Positions 1 to 6,497 of a stretch of 16,126 nt of DNA are shown piece after piece. Positions within the stretch are counted from its first letter, which is position 1, and each line of letters begins with the position of its first letter. The DNA comes from Chloroflexota bacterium. Its GTDB lineage: Bacteria; Cyanobacteriota; Vampirovibrionia; Obscuribacterales; Obscuribacteraceae. The DNA is taken from the NCBI GenBank assembly GCA_005240105.1, contig SBAT01000243.1, positions 1 to 16,126 of the forward strand, read 5' to 3'. The position numbers were made by a program, and so were the translations under genes. The notes under the pieces were generated by a model that had not been told where the DNA came from, searched no databases, and saw only the letters and a program-made list of their open reading frames with translations.

Positions 1-237
1 GGACGAATGTTTTTGCCGCCATTTGCTATTACGGCTCAACCTGTTTCTAAATAACCAACTTCCTAATCAAGGCCTCAAAATCCTACCAGTACTTGGTTCT
101 GGGATTTAATAATTGCCGTGAAAGACTTCCACAAATCCTCCACATCCCGGCGGTAAATTGAAATCACGAAGCAACAAGAGGTGCAGCTAAAGGTCAAGGG
201 ACGTTAGGGAACAGATTTTAAGACAAGGAGGCTTAAA
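1..237. other. Upstream non-coding region with no recognised gene
   Basis: No convincing gene is visible before the first start codon at 238. The plus strand is open in frame 1 from the window edge to a TAA at 52-54. That could be the last 17 codons of an upstream gene, but it is too short to identify. I found no tRNA cloverleaf and no promoter with both boxes at good spacing. The promoter of the gene at 238 presumably lies here. The only clear structure is the inverted repeat at 215-239, listed separately. Confidence 0.5.
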
Positions 238-239
238 AT
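215..239 (+). promoter_or_regulatory. Inverted repeat presenting the Shine-Dalgarno in its loop
   Basis: ATTTTAAG (215-222) and CTTAAAAT (232-239) are perfect 8-bp inverted arms around the 9-base loop ACAAGGAGG. The whole Shine-Dalgarno AAGGAGG (225-231) is in the loop, and the first two bases of the ATG (238-240) close the base of the stem. In mRNA the start codon would be partly paired while the ribosome site is exposed. The stem has a single G-C pair, so it would be weak and temperature-sensitive. A regulatory role is inference; chance in A/T-rich leader sequence is a real alternative. Confidence 0.4.
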
Positions 240-693
240 GTTTTTTTTGAGAGACGTGCTAATTCTTAGCGGAAAGCATCCGTTTGTACCGGATGTTACG
301 TCATGGGGGCATCAGGAAAGATATATTCTGGCCGGTAACTCCACCACTTCCCTCAAAGAACTGGCCCAACTTTCTATAGATACCTCGGTGAAAGTGCGCA
401 AGCAAGTAGCAGAAAATCCCAATACTCCAGTGGAAATACTAGAAAGGTTAGCCGTTGATCCACATTGGGAGGTCCGTCTCAGCGTTGCAGAAAATCCTAA
501 CGTTCCTTCACCTTTAGTCTTTGCTCTTTCGCTAGATCAACATGACGATGTCCGTTATGCCCTGGCTGAGAACTACAAGACACCTGTCCCGGTGCTTCAA
601 ACACTAACCACAGACGCCAATCCATACGTTGCCAGCCGCGCGGCCCAAACGCTGTCTGTGGTAGCCCAACCAGCTTTGGGATGCGCGGCATAG
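238..693 (+). CDS. Variant leucine-rich repeat (LRV/HEAT-like) protein, 151 aa
   Basis: A small, probably cytoplasmic all-helical repeat protein. Residues 38-141 divide into four repeats of exactly 26 residues, each with a leucine-rich helix, an Asp near the middle, a VR pair and a closing AENP(N)T-like turn (AENPNT 58-63, AENPNV 84-89, AENYKT 110-115). Residues about 24-37 (ERYILAGNST) look like the end of a further degenerate unit. This is the pattern of leucine-rich repeat variant proteins, which resemble short HEAT arrays and act as protein-binding scaffolds; the partner here is unknown. The ATG at 238 follows AAGGAGG at 6-base spacing. No signal peptide or membrane segment is evident, although the first ten residues are hydrophobic. 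A terminator at 788 suggests a single-gene transcript. The repeat class is clear; the function is not. Confidence 0.85.
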   Translation: MFFLRDVLILSGKHPFVPDVTSWGHQERYILAGNSTTSLKELAQLSIDTSVKVRKQVAENPNTPVEILERLAVDPHWEVRLSVAENPNVPSPLVFALSLDQHDDVRYALAENYKTPVPVLQTLTTDANPYVASRAAQTLSVVAQPALGCAA

Positions 694-787
694 ATTTGGG
701 TTCCAGCAGCCAAGCTTTGGATTACGTGACGAACTGGCCCGTGCGTCGCTAACCCGCCCCCCTGGCAGAAGCTGCAGGACCAATCCT

Positions 788-826
788 GAAGGACCACCGC
801 CCCTAACGGTGGTCCTTCTATTTTTT
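788..826 (+). terminator. Rho-independent terminator
   Basis: GAAGGACCACCG (788-799) pairs perfectly with CGGTGGTCCTTC (807-818) across a 7-base loop. It is followed by TA and six Ts (821-826). This 12-bp G/C-rich stem with a T-run is a textbook intrinsic terminator. It ends the repeat-protein transcript and separates it from the reductase gene that follows. Confidence 0.9.
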
Positions 827-879
827 GTGTTAGGCTAACTATCCTCTAAAACATTTTGGGTTCGCAAGAGGAAAGCTTT

Positions 880-1956
880 GTGTCTATAACTGGGCAATAC
901 AATTTATTTTCACCACTAAACATTCGTGGTGTCAGTTTGCCTAACCGCATCGCAGTCTCACCAATGTGCCAGTATTCCTCAGAAGATGGCAGGGCTACGG
1001 ACTGGCACTTCGTGCACCTGGGCAGCCGTGCTGTCGGTGGTGCCGGGATGGTCATGGTAGAAGCAACAGCGGTGGAAGCACGCGGGCGTATAAGTCCAGC
1101 GGACATGGGTATTTGGGATGATATGCACATTGAACCACTTGCTCGTATTGCTAGATTTATTACGGAACAAGGCTCAGTTCCCGCAATTCAATTAGCACAC
1201 GCCGGACGCAAGGCATCGGTGCAAGTGCCTTGGGATGGCGGACAACCACTGTTAGCCGGCAATGGCGGCTGGCAAACTGTCGGACCCAGTGCCATTGCAT
1301 TTACTGACCAATTTTCTACACCGGAAGAATTGGATCAAGCCGGTATTGATATAGTCAAACAAGCTTTCATTACGGCAGCCAAACGAGCAATTAAAGCCGG
1401 CTACCGAATAATTGAAATACATTCGGCCCATGGCTATTTACTGCATTCATTTTTATCGCCATTAAGCAATAAGAGACAAGACTCATACGGCGGTGGACTT
1501 GAGGATAGGATGCGTTTGCTTGTTGAAATTGCTAGCGAGCTTCGCCAGGTAATGCCGGACGAGATGCCCCTTTTCACTCGCATTTCTGCAACCGACTGGG
1601 CAGAAGGTGGTTGGGATATTGGTGAGGCAGTAAAACTTGCCAAAGCACTGAAGGACGCAGGAGTCGACCTAGTTGACTGCTCCTCCGGTGGACTAGTAGC
1701 ACATGCCAAAATACCACTTGAGCCAGGCTATCAAGTACCGTTTTCTGAGCGCATTCGGCACGAAGCCAAAATCCTCACCGGAGCCGTTGGTTTAATTACC
1801 ACTCCCGAGCAAGCTGATGAAATAATCAAAAGTGGTAAGGCCGACTTGGTGCTCTTGGCTCGTGAAATGCTTCGTGATCCGTATTGGCCATTGCATGCAG
1901 CAAGCGCTCTCAAACAAAAGTCCAATTGGCCCAAGCAGTACTTGCGCGCTACATGA
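880..1956 (+). CDS. Old Yellow Enzyme family NAD(P)H:flavin oxidoreductase (YqjM class)
   Basis: FMN-dependent ene-reductase that uses NAD(P)H to reduce activated C=C bonds of enals, enones or other electrophiles; probably cytosolic. It is a single TIM barrel of 358 residues, close to the usual 340-370. Class markers are visible: SPMCQYSS near the N terminus, with Cys30 and Tyr32 matching the flavin-tuning Cys and the Tyr of B. subtilis YqjM; QLAHAGRK; the paired substrate-binding histidines in EIHSAHGYL (His181, His184); the following SPLSNKR and SYGG; and a C-terminal phosphate-binding end GAVGLITTPEQA ... LAREMLRDPYWP. The GTG start at 880 is chosen because AGAGGA sits 7 bases upstream and the family normally begins here; a TTG at 856 in the same frame has no such site. 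A Rieske ferredoxin gene follows after 88 bp. The physiological substrate cannot be read from sequence. Confidence 0.92.
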   Translation: MSITGQYNLFSPLNIRGVSLPNRIAVSPMCQYSSEDGRATDWHFVHLGSRAVGGAGMVMVEATAVEARGRISPADMGIWDDMHIEPLARIARFITEQGSVPAIQLAHAGRKASVQVPWDGGQPLLAGNGGWQTVGPSAIAFTDQFSTPEELDQAGIDIVKQAFITAAKRAIKAGYRIIEIHSAHGYLLHSFLSPLSNKRQDSYGGGLEDRMRLLVEIASELRQVMPDEMPLFTRISATDWAEGGWDIGEAVKLAKALKDAGVDLVDCSSGGLVAHAKIPLEPGYQVPFSERIRHEAKILTGAVGLITTPEQADEIIKSGKADLVLLAREMLRDPYWPLHAASALKQKSNWPKQYLRAT

Positions 1957-2044
1957 CACGCCACTCTTAGCTTCTAGGCTTGGCAAAGAGTTCCAGAAGT
2001 GCTACAAAGGCAAGGAAGTATGTAAGAGTTTATTGGAGTCGCTA

Positions 2045-2350
2045 ATGGCATTTACTAGAGTTGCAAAAACAAGTGATATTATCGAGGGACACGGAAAATG
2101 TGTCGATGTCGGCGGGAAGAAAATCGCCTTGTTCAACGATGGTGGTACCTTTTATGCCATCGACGATACTTGCCCTCACAAAGGCGGTCCCTTGTCTGAG
2201 GGACAACTAAACGGCAATAACGTTACCTGCCCCTGGCATGCAGCCGTATTTGATGTAACAACCGGAGCGCACCTAAGCGGCCCGGGAGCAAGCAATGTCA
2301 ACAAATACGCCGTGCAAGTAGTTGGCGATGATGTGGAAGTAGACGCGTAA
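2045..2350 (+). CDS. Rieske [2Fe-2S] ferredoxin, 101 aa
   Basis: Small soluble electron-transfer protein of the ferredoxin type found with ring-hydroxylating dioxygenases and resembling the NirD small subunit. The cluster ligands are clear: Cys43-Pro-His45 in CPHKGG and, 16 residues after His45, Cys62-Pro-Trp-His65. The protein is one Rieske domain of 101 residues with no signal peptide or membrane helix, so it is a cytosolic ferredoxin and not a bc1-type subunit. ATG 2045 is preceded by GGAG at 2035-2038 (6-base spacing); the open frame extends upstream into the previous gene, but only this start gives the standard domain length. It lies 88 bp after the flavin reductase on the same strand with no terminator between them, so co-transcription is likely. 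No oxygenase subunit is present in the window, so the partner is unknown. Its TAA directly abuts the stop of the opposing hydrolase gene. Confidence 0.92.
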   Translation: MAFTRVAKTSDIIEGHGKCVDVGGKKIALFNDGGTFYAIDDTCPHKGGPLSEGQLNGNNVTCPWHAAVFDVTTGAHLSGPGASNVNKYAVQVVGDDVEVDA

Positions 2351-3367
2351 TTAATTCGCTATCGACCCATGCGCATTTGTTTCATTCTGCACATCACTAG
2401 CTGTTGTATAGACATGCGGCTTCTCTAAATGCGTATTCAGCCATCTGTCCACAACAACTTCTAAATCCGGCTGAACATAAGCCGTCATGAAGAGAATGTG
2501 TCCGCGATTTTCTGCCCAGTGCAATGTGCGGTCATTGGACTTCATACGAGACATCATTTCTTCTGCCGCGTTGGCCTGCACCATTTTATCCATCGTGCCT
2601 TGAATTACAAGAACCGGCAAATTGTTTTTGATCTCGTCGGCATAAGGCAAAGTACTTTTGATCACTTTCCGCCCAGACAATAATTCACGCGGGCTCAGTG
2701 TCTTGCGCATCAACGGATCAGCCAAGTAATCAGAAATGATTTTCGGATCATCGGTCAGAAAGCCAGTGGCATACGCCTTTAATGACAGCTGCCTGTTTGG
2801 TGCCAGCAATGTGTTGACACACATATCTGTTACCAATTTGGGCGGAGCGCCATGGTGGCGGCGAATAGTCGGTGCAGACAAAATAAGACCATCTACTAAT
2901 TCTGGATGTTTAGCGGCCATGCGGATTGCATAGTTGGAACCAAGGCTTTCACCAAGCCAAAATACTCTTTGTCCAGGAAATTCGCTGCGGACTTGCTTCA
3001 TTGTCTCAGTCAAATCAGCCTCTGCCTTTTCATAGTCGGCAACCGGATCGAAATCCACGACGCCCTTATCGTAGTGACGGCGACCATGGCCAATCAAGTC
3101 CGGAGACAAAACCGTATAACCTTCAGATGCGAGATATCTGCCTAAAGCATCGAAGACGCCTCCGTGCAGGCTGACTCCGTGTATGGTCACGACCACTGCC
3201 TTAGGAGATAGACTGGCATCGCGCCATTCATATATAGGTCTATGGTCTTCATTGCCCAGCTTTATGAAATCCTGACGGACAACTTCAGCCTGACAAGGAA
3301 TAGCGGACAAGCTAAATGTTGCAGCCAGGCAGGTAGCGATGATTCCGTTCAATGCCCTAGTTAACAC
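2351..3367 (-). CDS. Exported serine alpha/beta hydrolase (monoacylglycerol lipase-like)
   Basis: Predicted secreted or periplasmic esterase/lipase of 338 residues. Residues 1-27 form a Sec signal peptide with a likely type I cleavage after CQA27; the Pro before Cys25 argues against a lipobox. The alpha/beta-hydrolase core follows: oxyanion loop IHGVSLHGG (His63-Gly64), DLIGHGRR at about 90-97, nucleophile elbow GESLG 139-143 with Ser141, acid Asp260 in QGTMDK, and base His290 in NRGHILF. All triad members are present. The order and spacing resemble the Hydrolase_4/serine aminopeptidase S33 group that includes monoacylglycerol lipases; the substrate is not determinable. The GTG start is supported by AGAGGA 7 bases upstream. 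It lies 154 bp after the SDR gene, last in the minus-strand block, and converges without a gap on the ferredoxin gene. Confidence 0.88.
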   Translation of the reverse strand: MLTRALNGIIATCLAATFSLSAIPCQAEVVRQDFIKLGNEDHRPIYEWRDASLSPKAVVVTIHGVSLHGGVFDALGRYLASEGYTVLSPDLIGHGRRHYDKGVVDFDPVADYEKAEADLTETMKQVRSEFPGQRVFWLGESLGSNYAIRMAAKHPELVDGLILSAPTIRRHHGAPPKLVTDMCVNTLLAPNRQLSLKAYATGFLTDDPKIISDYLADPLMRKTLSPRELLSGRKVIKSTLPYADEIKNNLPVLVIQGTMDKMVQANAAEEMMSRMKSNDRTLHWAENRGHILFMTAYVQPDLEVVVDRWLNTHLEKPHVYTTASDVQNETNAHGSIAN

Positions 3368-3521
3368 GTCTCGGTCCTCTCAAATACGTTCGAACCTATC
3401 CCTTGAATACCCGGTTCTGACGAAGAAAACTGGGTTTCAAAGCGGAATTTTAAGTTATGTATCTAACGGGCTCCCAAAAGCAGGCGCCCGTCTAAAGTTG
3501 GCTCAGGGACTCGGTTCTTGA

Positions 3522-4238
3522 CTACCAGGCGATTATCTGACGATCTCTCAGCAATTTGCCTCGCGGCCCATTATCAGGCAGTGTGGACAGATAGACCATC
3601 GTGTCCACGCCTTCTTCAACGGACCTCGTGGCAGATGGTCCGCCCATGTCGGTCTTAACCCAACCAGGACACATGGAATTGATCAATATATTGCTGTCCT
3701 TTACCTCAAAGGCAAGGATTGCCGTAAGACTGTTTAGAGCCGTTTTTGAGACTCGGTAAGCAGGCCAGCCGCCACTCATGTAGGTGAGCTGTCCCATACC
3801 AGAGGAAACATTGACTATTCGCCCGTAATTGTTTTTCTTCATCAGGGGGATGAAGACCTGGCACATACGCAGCACGCCAAACACATTGCTCTCCATTGTC
3901 TCTCTAAATGTATCCAAATCCGCTTTCAAAACTGATGGATAGTCGTCACCATTATTCTTGCGGTCGATCATCACGCCGGCATTGTTCACCAAAATATCGA
4001 GCCTGCCGTACTCTTTTTCAATGAAAGACTTCAGCTCGTCTATGCTCTTCTCGGAGTTAACGTCCAATTGATGGAACGTCACCGGCAAGCTAGCTTTTTT
4101 CAATTCAACAGCTGCTGCCTGCCCTTTTTGAACGTCACGGCTGGTCAAAATGACATCTATTCCCTTTTTAGCCAGCTGACGGCAAACTTCAAAACCTAAC
4201 CCGCGATTGCCACCGGTAACAACAGCTAGGCGCTTCAT
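3522..4238 (-). CDS. Short-chain dehydrogenase/reductase (SDR, carbonyl reductase-like)
   Basis: Classical-type SDR of 238 residues, a cytosolic NAD(P)(H)-dependent oxidoreductase. The cofactor loop TGGNRGLG (8-15), the NNAG motif (85-88), catalytic Asn118, Ser145/146 in NVSSG, and Tyr161-xxx-Lys165 (YRVSK) are all present. Arg34 right after the second strand (TSRD) suggests a preference for NADPH. The tail MCPGWVKTDMGGPSA is typical of the carbonyl-reductase-like branch. The ATG has AAGGGA 7 bases upstream. The gene lies 36 bp after the DUF900-like gene and 154 bp before the exported hydrolase, all on the same strand. The substrate, probably a small carbonyl compound or quinone, is unknown; genome context here is not diagnostic. 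The family call is firm. Confidence 0.93.
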   Translation of the reverse strand: MKRLAVVTGGNRGLGFEVCRQLAKKGIDVILTSRDVQKGQAAAVELKKASLPVTFHQLDVNSEKSIDELKSFIEKEYGRLDILVNNAGVMIDRKNNGDDYPSVLKADLDTFRETMESNVFGVLRMCQVFIPLMKKNNYGRIVNVSSGMGQLTYMSGGWPAYRVSKTALNSLTAILAFEVKDSNILINSMCPGWVKTDMGGPSATRSVEEGVDTMVYLSTLPDNGPRGKLLRDRQIIAW

Positions 4239-4274
4239 TTGAATTCCCTTTCAAAATTACTTGTACTTATTCTA

Positions 4275-5654
4275 TTACTTCTTTTTGCCAGAGCAATCAG
4301 TGGTTAACTCATAATACAAATGATTTGTACCGGGTGTTTCTTTTAAGCACATACCATCGGAATTATCTTGTTCGCGATTGTTTGTAATCTTGGCAATGAC
4401 AGCCCCTGGCGGGAAGTGACTGACGTAATATGCTGCCCAACGCCTTGGATCATAACCTTTAGGTGGCTGAATTGCGGAGCCATAATTGATAAAGCGGACA
4501 TGTTGCAATTGCTTGTGATACTTCATTACATCAGCCGACGTTGCCATTCCCAAGGGGAGTTCGCCGCCATGGGCAAACTTTGACAGCCACAGCGCCTTAT
4601 CATTCGGATTAACTGCCGCCACTAGATCATCTGTATTTTCAGCAACCTTGTCAGCCAAAAGTGCAAATGTGCGTAATCCGTAGTCAGACGCACAAAGAAC
4701 AATTTTGTTGAACTTTGCCTGTTTGTCGGTCCGGCAAGAATTGAGCATTCCCCTGATCCACATTGATTCTATTTCCGGCTCAGCAAACTTGCTATGAACC
4801 AATATGTTCATACTCTTGGGACCACCGTTAATGCGGTCATTTCTTAGCTGAAGTTCTTCCTGCCAGGTGGCGAACAAACTATATTTGACGTTCCTATCGT
4901 CGGCAGGATAACCCAACATGTTCCCGTTGGATGCCCAGGAAAACAGTTCGACAGGATGAGCTCCATGACCGGCTACATCACAAGCCTGCTCGATATCAGA
5001 ATTGAAGTCACCTCGGGGTCTACCGCGCAATTCGCCAAGCTCGATATCCGAAGCTTGTCCCACGCCACCCTTAAATTTGATGCTATATCCCGGTGCAAAC
5101 AGATCAATCTTGTCTGTGTACCCACGCTCCAGCGAAGCATTTAACTCAGAAAAATATTGGTCCTCGCTGAGTGTTTGAATTTCATCGGTTTTCATGCCCA
5201 TACAGTGCGCGCCGGTTTTCCAACCTATGCTTTCTACTTCACCTTTGGTCGCCTGGCAGCCTCTATCAACTTTGAATTTTTTGTAGATTTTGCCACGCGT
5301 TACCTGGACGTCTACCGCTCCGTCCTTTTCCACATAGTTTGGCTCATCACCAAAGCCGCTTACTTTTCCACTGGCATCGTATAACGGTTTGCGCTCGGTA
5401 GTGAAATAGACAGGCACAACGACTTCACCCTGGCACACTTCACCTTTTAGACTTACAGCTGACTTGCTGTTCTTTGTTGGTTGAGCAACTTCCTTGCTCT
5501 TGTGGCAGCCGCAATCGTCCGTCTTCGCTGCTAATGTCCCATCGGCAGTTAAGCCTGGTGCGCGGTATTCATTAAGAGACTGGTCACCCGAAGGCGGGGT
5601 CGGCAAGGGAGGCAGTTTTTCTAAAGGCGCTTGGTACGTGCGATCGTTCGACAT
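4275..5654 (-). CDS. Divergent DUF900-like alpha/beta hydrolase, 459 aa
   Basis: The C-terminal two thirds (about 80-420) follow the architecture of DUF900 (PF05990) alpha/beta hydrolases: a TTER strand start at 85-88, LFSWASNG (237-244, the family LFSWPS), a later IVLCASD (318-324) and NPNDKALWLS (349-358, the family SxDxALxLS). Two catalytic landmarks are altered. The family HGYN is PGYS at 188-191, and the nucleophile elbow HSMG is HSKF at 287-290, keeping Ser288 but losing the glycine. Activity is therefore doubtful. The first 70 residues are a proline-rich, probably disordered tail ending in Cys48-Gly-Cys50-His-Lys. There is no signal peptide, though cysteines are frequent. ATG 5654 is the first possible start, since TGA lies one codon upstream; its Shine-Dalgarno is weak. 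It lies 93 bp after the exported 249-aa protein gene and 36 bp before the SDR gene. Function unknown. Confidence 0.75.
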   Translation of the reverse strand: MSNDRTYQAPLEKLPPLPTPPSGDQSLNEYRAPGLTADGTLAAKTDDCGCHKSKEVAQPTKNSKSAVSLKGEVCQGEVVVPVYFTTERKPLYDASGKVSGFGDEPNYVEKDGAVDVQVTRGKIYKKFKVDRGCQATKGEVESIGWKTGAHCMGMKTDEIQTLSEDQYFSELNASLERGYTDKIDLFAPGYSIKFKGGVGQASDIELGELRGRPRGDFNSDIEQACDVAGHGAHPVELFSWASNGNMLGYPADDRNVKYSLFATWQEELQLRNDRINGGPKSMNILVHSKFAEPEIESMWIRGMLNSCRTDKQAKFNKIVLCASDYGLRTFALLADKVAENTDDLVAAVNPNDKALWLSKFAHGGELPLGMATSADVMKYHKQLQHVRFINYGSAIQPPKGYDPRRWAAYYVSHFPPGAVIAKITNNREQDNSDGMCLKETPGTNHLYYELTTDCSGKKK

Positions 5655-5695
5655 GGTTCAACACTCGTGTCCATATGGCTTTTGAGACGCCCATT

Positions 5696-5724
5696 AATTT
5701 AATAGGACAGCCCAAAACCGACAA
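5696..5724 (-). promoter_or_regulatory. Possible sigma70-type promoter upstream of the DUF900-like gene
   Basis: Read on the minus strand, TTGTCG (5724-5719) and TAAATT (5701-5696) are 17 bp apart, each matching consensus at 4 of 6 positions, about 40 bp before the ATG at 5654. It would allow the last three genes of the minus block to be expressed apart from the first two. The match is modest and unproven. Confidence 0.25.
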
Positions 5725-5747
5725 TGGTGAAACCACTAGTTAGCCAT

Positions 5748-6497
5748 TTAAGGTTCTCTACTTTTTAAGAACTCAACAAACATTGATTTCAGGTCCAAAC
5801 CATTACGCTCATTGAGGGGCTCAAAAGGTCCAACTCGGGTGGCAATTGCCTCTACCTTGCTGCGTCTCAACGCGTGTCCTTCCACATCGTAGACCTTTAT
5901 CGAGTCTCGCACCCGCATAAGATTTTCCCCTGCCGGCAAGCGGGTGGAAATGCTTTCTTGTTGGTAGGCAGAAACAATCTCTGAGCCAACACGACTAACG
6001 AGCGTCACAACCGATCTAATGCGCATCACAATGCCGTCTTCACCGACGTAAAGATACTCGATATTAGTTATGTGGTGGTAGCTAACCCAATCTTTGCTCA
6101 GCGCCTTATTAACCAGGGGGGCAAGCGGCAAATCCCAGATACCGCCTTGGTTGTCTTTCTGCTTGCCAAAGCGTTCTTCAGCCAGATAATAGGAGAACCT
6201 GTTTTTTGCTTCCCATTCTTTTTTCGTCTTGTAGTTAAACTGATAGATAAGAGAATGTTGTTTGCTTTGCCAAACTCCTGCCGCCCAATTGGGCATTTGA
6301 TACCACTTATTTGGTGGTTTAACCTGAGCGGGAGAAAGGTCTTCGAATCTAGCGCCTGGTCGATATTGCGCATCCAGAGGCGGCAAGCCGGAGCTGTGAT
6401 CGGACATTCCCTCAATTATTTTGGCGGAACCAGCGTAACTAAACAAAAACGGGAAAGCTAACAGCAAAAGGAGAATAAGGATATTTACTAACTTCAC
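5748..6497 (-). CDS. Exported protein of unknown function, 249 aa
   Basis: I do not recognise the family. Residues 3-19 are an uninterrupted hydrophobic core (VNILILLLLLAFPFLF) followed by SYA22-GSA25, a Sec signal peptide with plausible cleavage after Ala22 or Ala25; an uncleaved anchor is also possible. The mature part has no cysteines that I see. It starts with a Pro/Gly-rich stretch and then a tryptophan-rich motif, W65-Y-x-x-P-x-W71-A-A-G-x-W76, which loosely recalls the first strand of lipocalin-like beta barrels. The remainder alternates polar and hydrophobic residues as in a beta-rich fold. The GTG start overlaps the TGA of the preceding heptad-protein gene by four bases (GTGA, 6494-6497), so translation is probably coupled and the two products may work together. 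No strong independent Shine-Dalgarno is seen. Function unassigned. Confidence 0.8.
   Translation of the reverse strand: MKLVNILILLLLLAFPFLFSYAGSAKIIEGMSDHSSGLPPLDAQYRPGARFEDLSPAQVKPPNKWYQMPNWAAGVWQSKQHSLIYQFNYKTKKEWEAKNRFSYYLAEERFGKQKDNQGGIWDLPLAPLVNKALSKDWVSYHHITNIEYLYVGEDGIVMRIRSVVTLVSRVGSEIVSAYQQESISTRLPAGENLMRVRDSIKVYDVEGHALRRSKVEAIATRVGPFEPLNERNGLDLKSMFVEFLKSREP

Noticed and set aside
1..54. Open frame from the window edge to a TAA, possibly the last 17 codons of an upstream gene
   Set aside because: It is too short to identify, and the other two plus-strand frames also stay open for about 50-120 bases here, so coding cannot be shown.
694..879. Search for a tRNA or small RNA between the repeat-protein and flavin reductase genes
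   Set aside because: Only the intrinsic terminator is clear; no cloverleaf arms and no promoter with both boxes were found.
1832..2044. Upstream extension of the ferredoxin frame overlapping the flavin reductase gene
   Set aside because: The extension has no Rieske-family similarity, and the start at 2045 has a good ribosome site and gives the standard domain length.
3409..3435. Inverted repeat ACCCGGTT/AACTGGGT between the SDR and exported hydrolase genes
   Set aside because: The 8-bp stem needs one G-T pair, has an 11-base loop and is not followed by a T-run on the minus strand, so it does not qualify as a terminator.
3466..3491. Perfect 6-bp inverted repeat ACGGGC/GCCCGT downstream of the SDR gene
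   Set aside because: The stem is short, the loop is 14 bases and no T-run follows on the minus strand; terminator function is not supported.
6098..6461. Long open frames on both strands inside the 249-aa exported protein gene
   Set aside because: They overlap a gene with signal peptide and coupled start, have no independent ribosome site and show no recognisable protein features.
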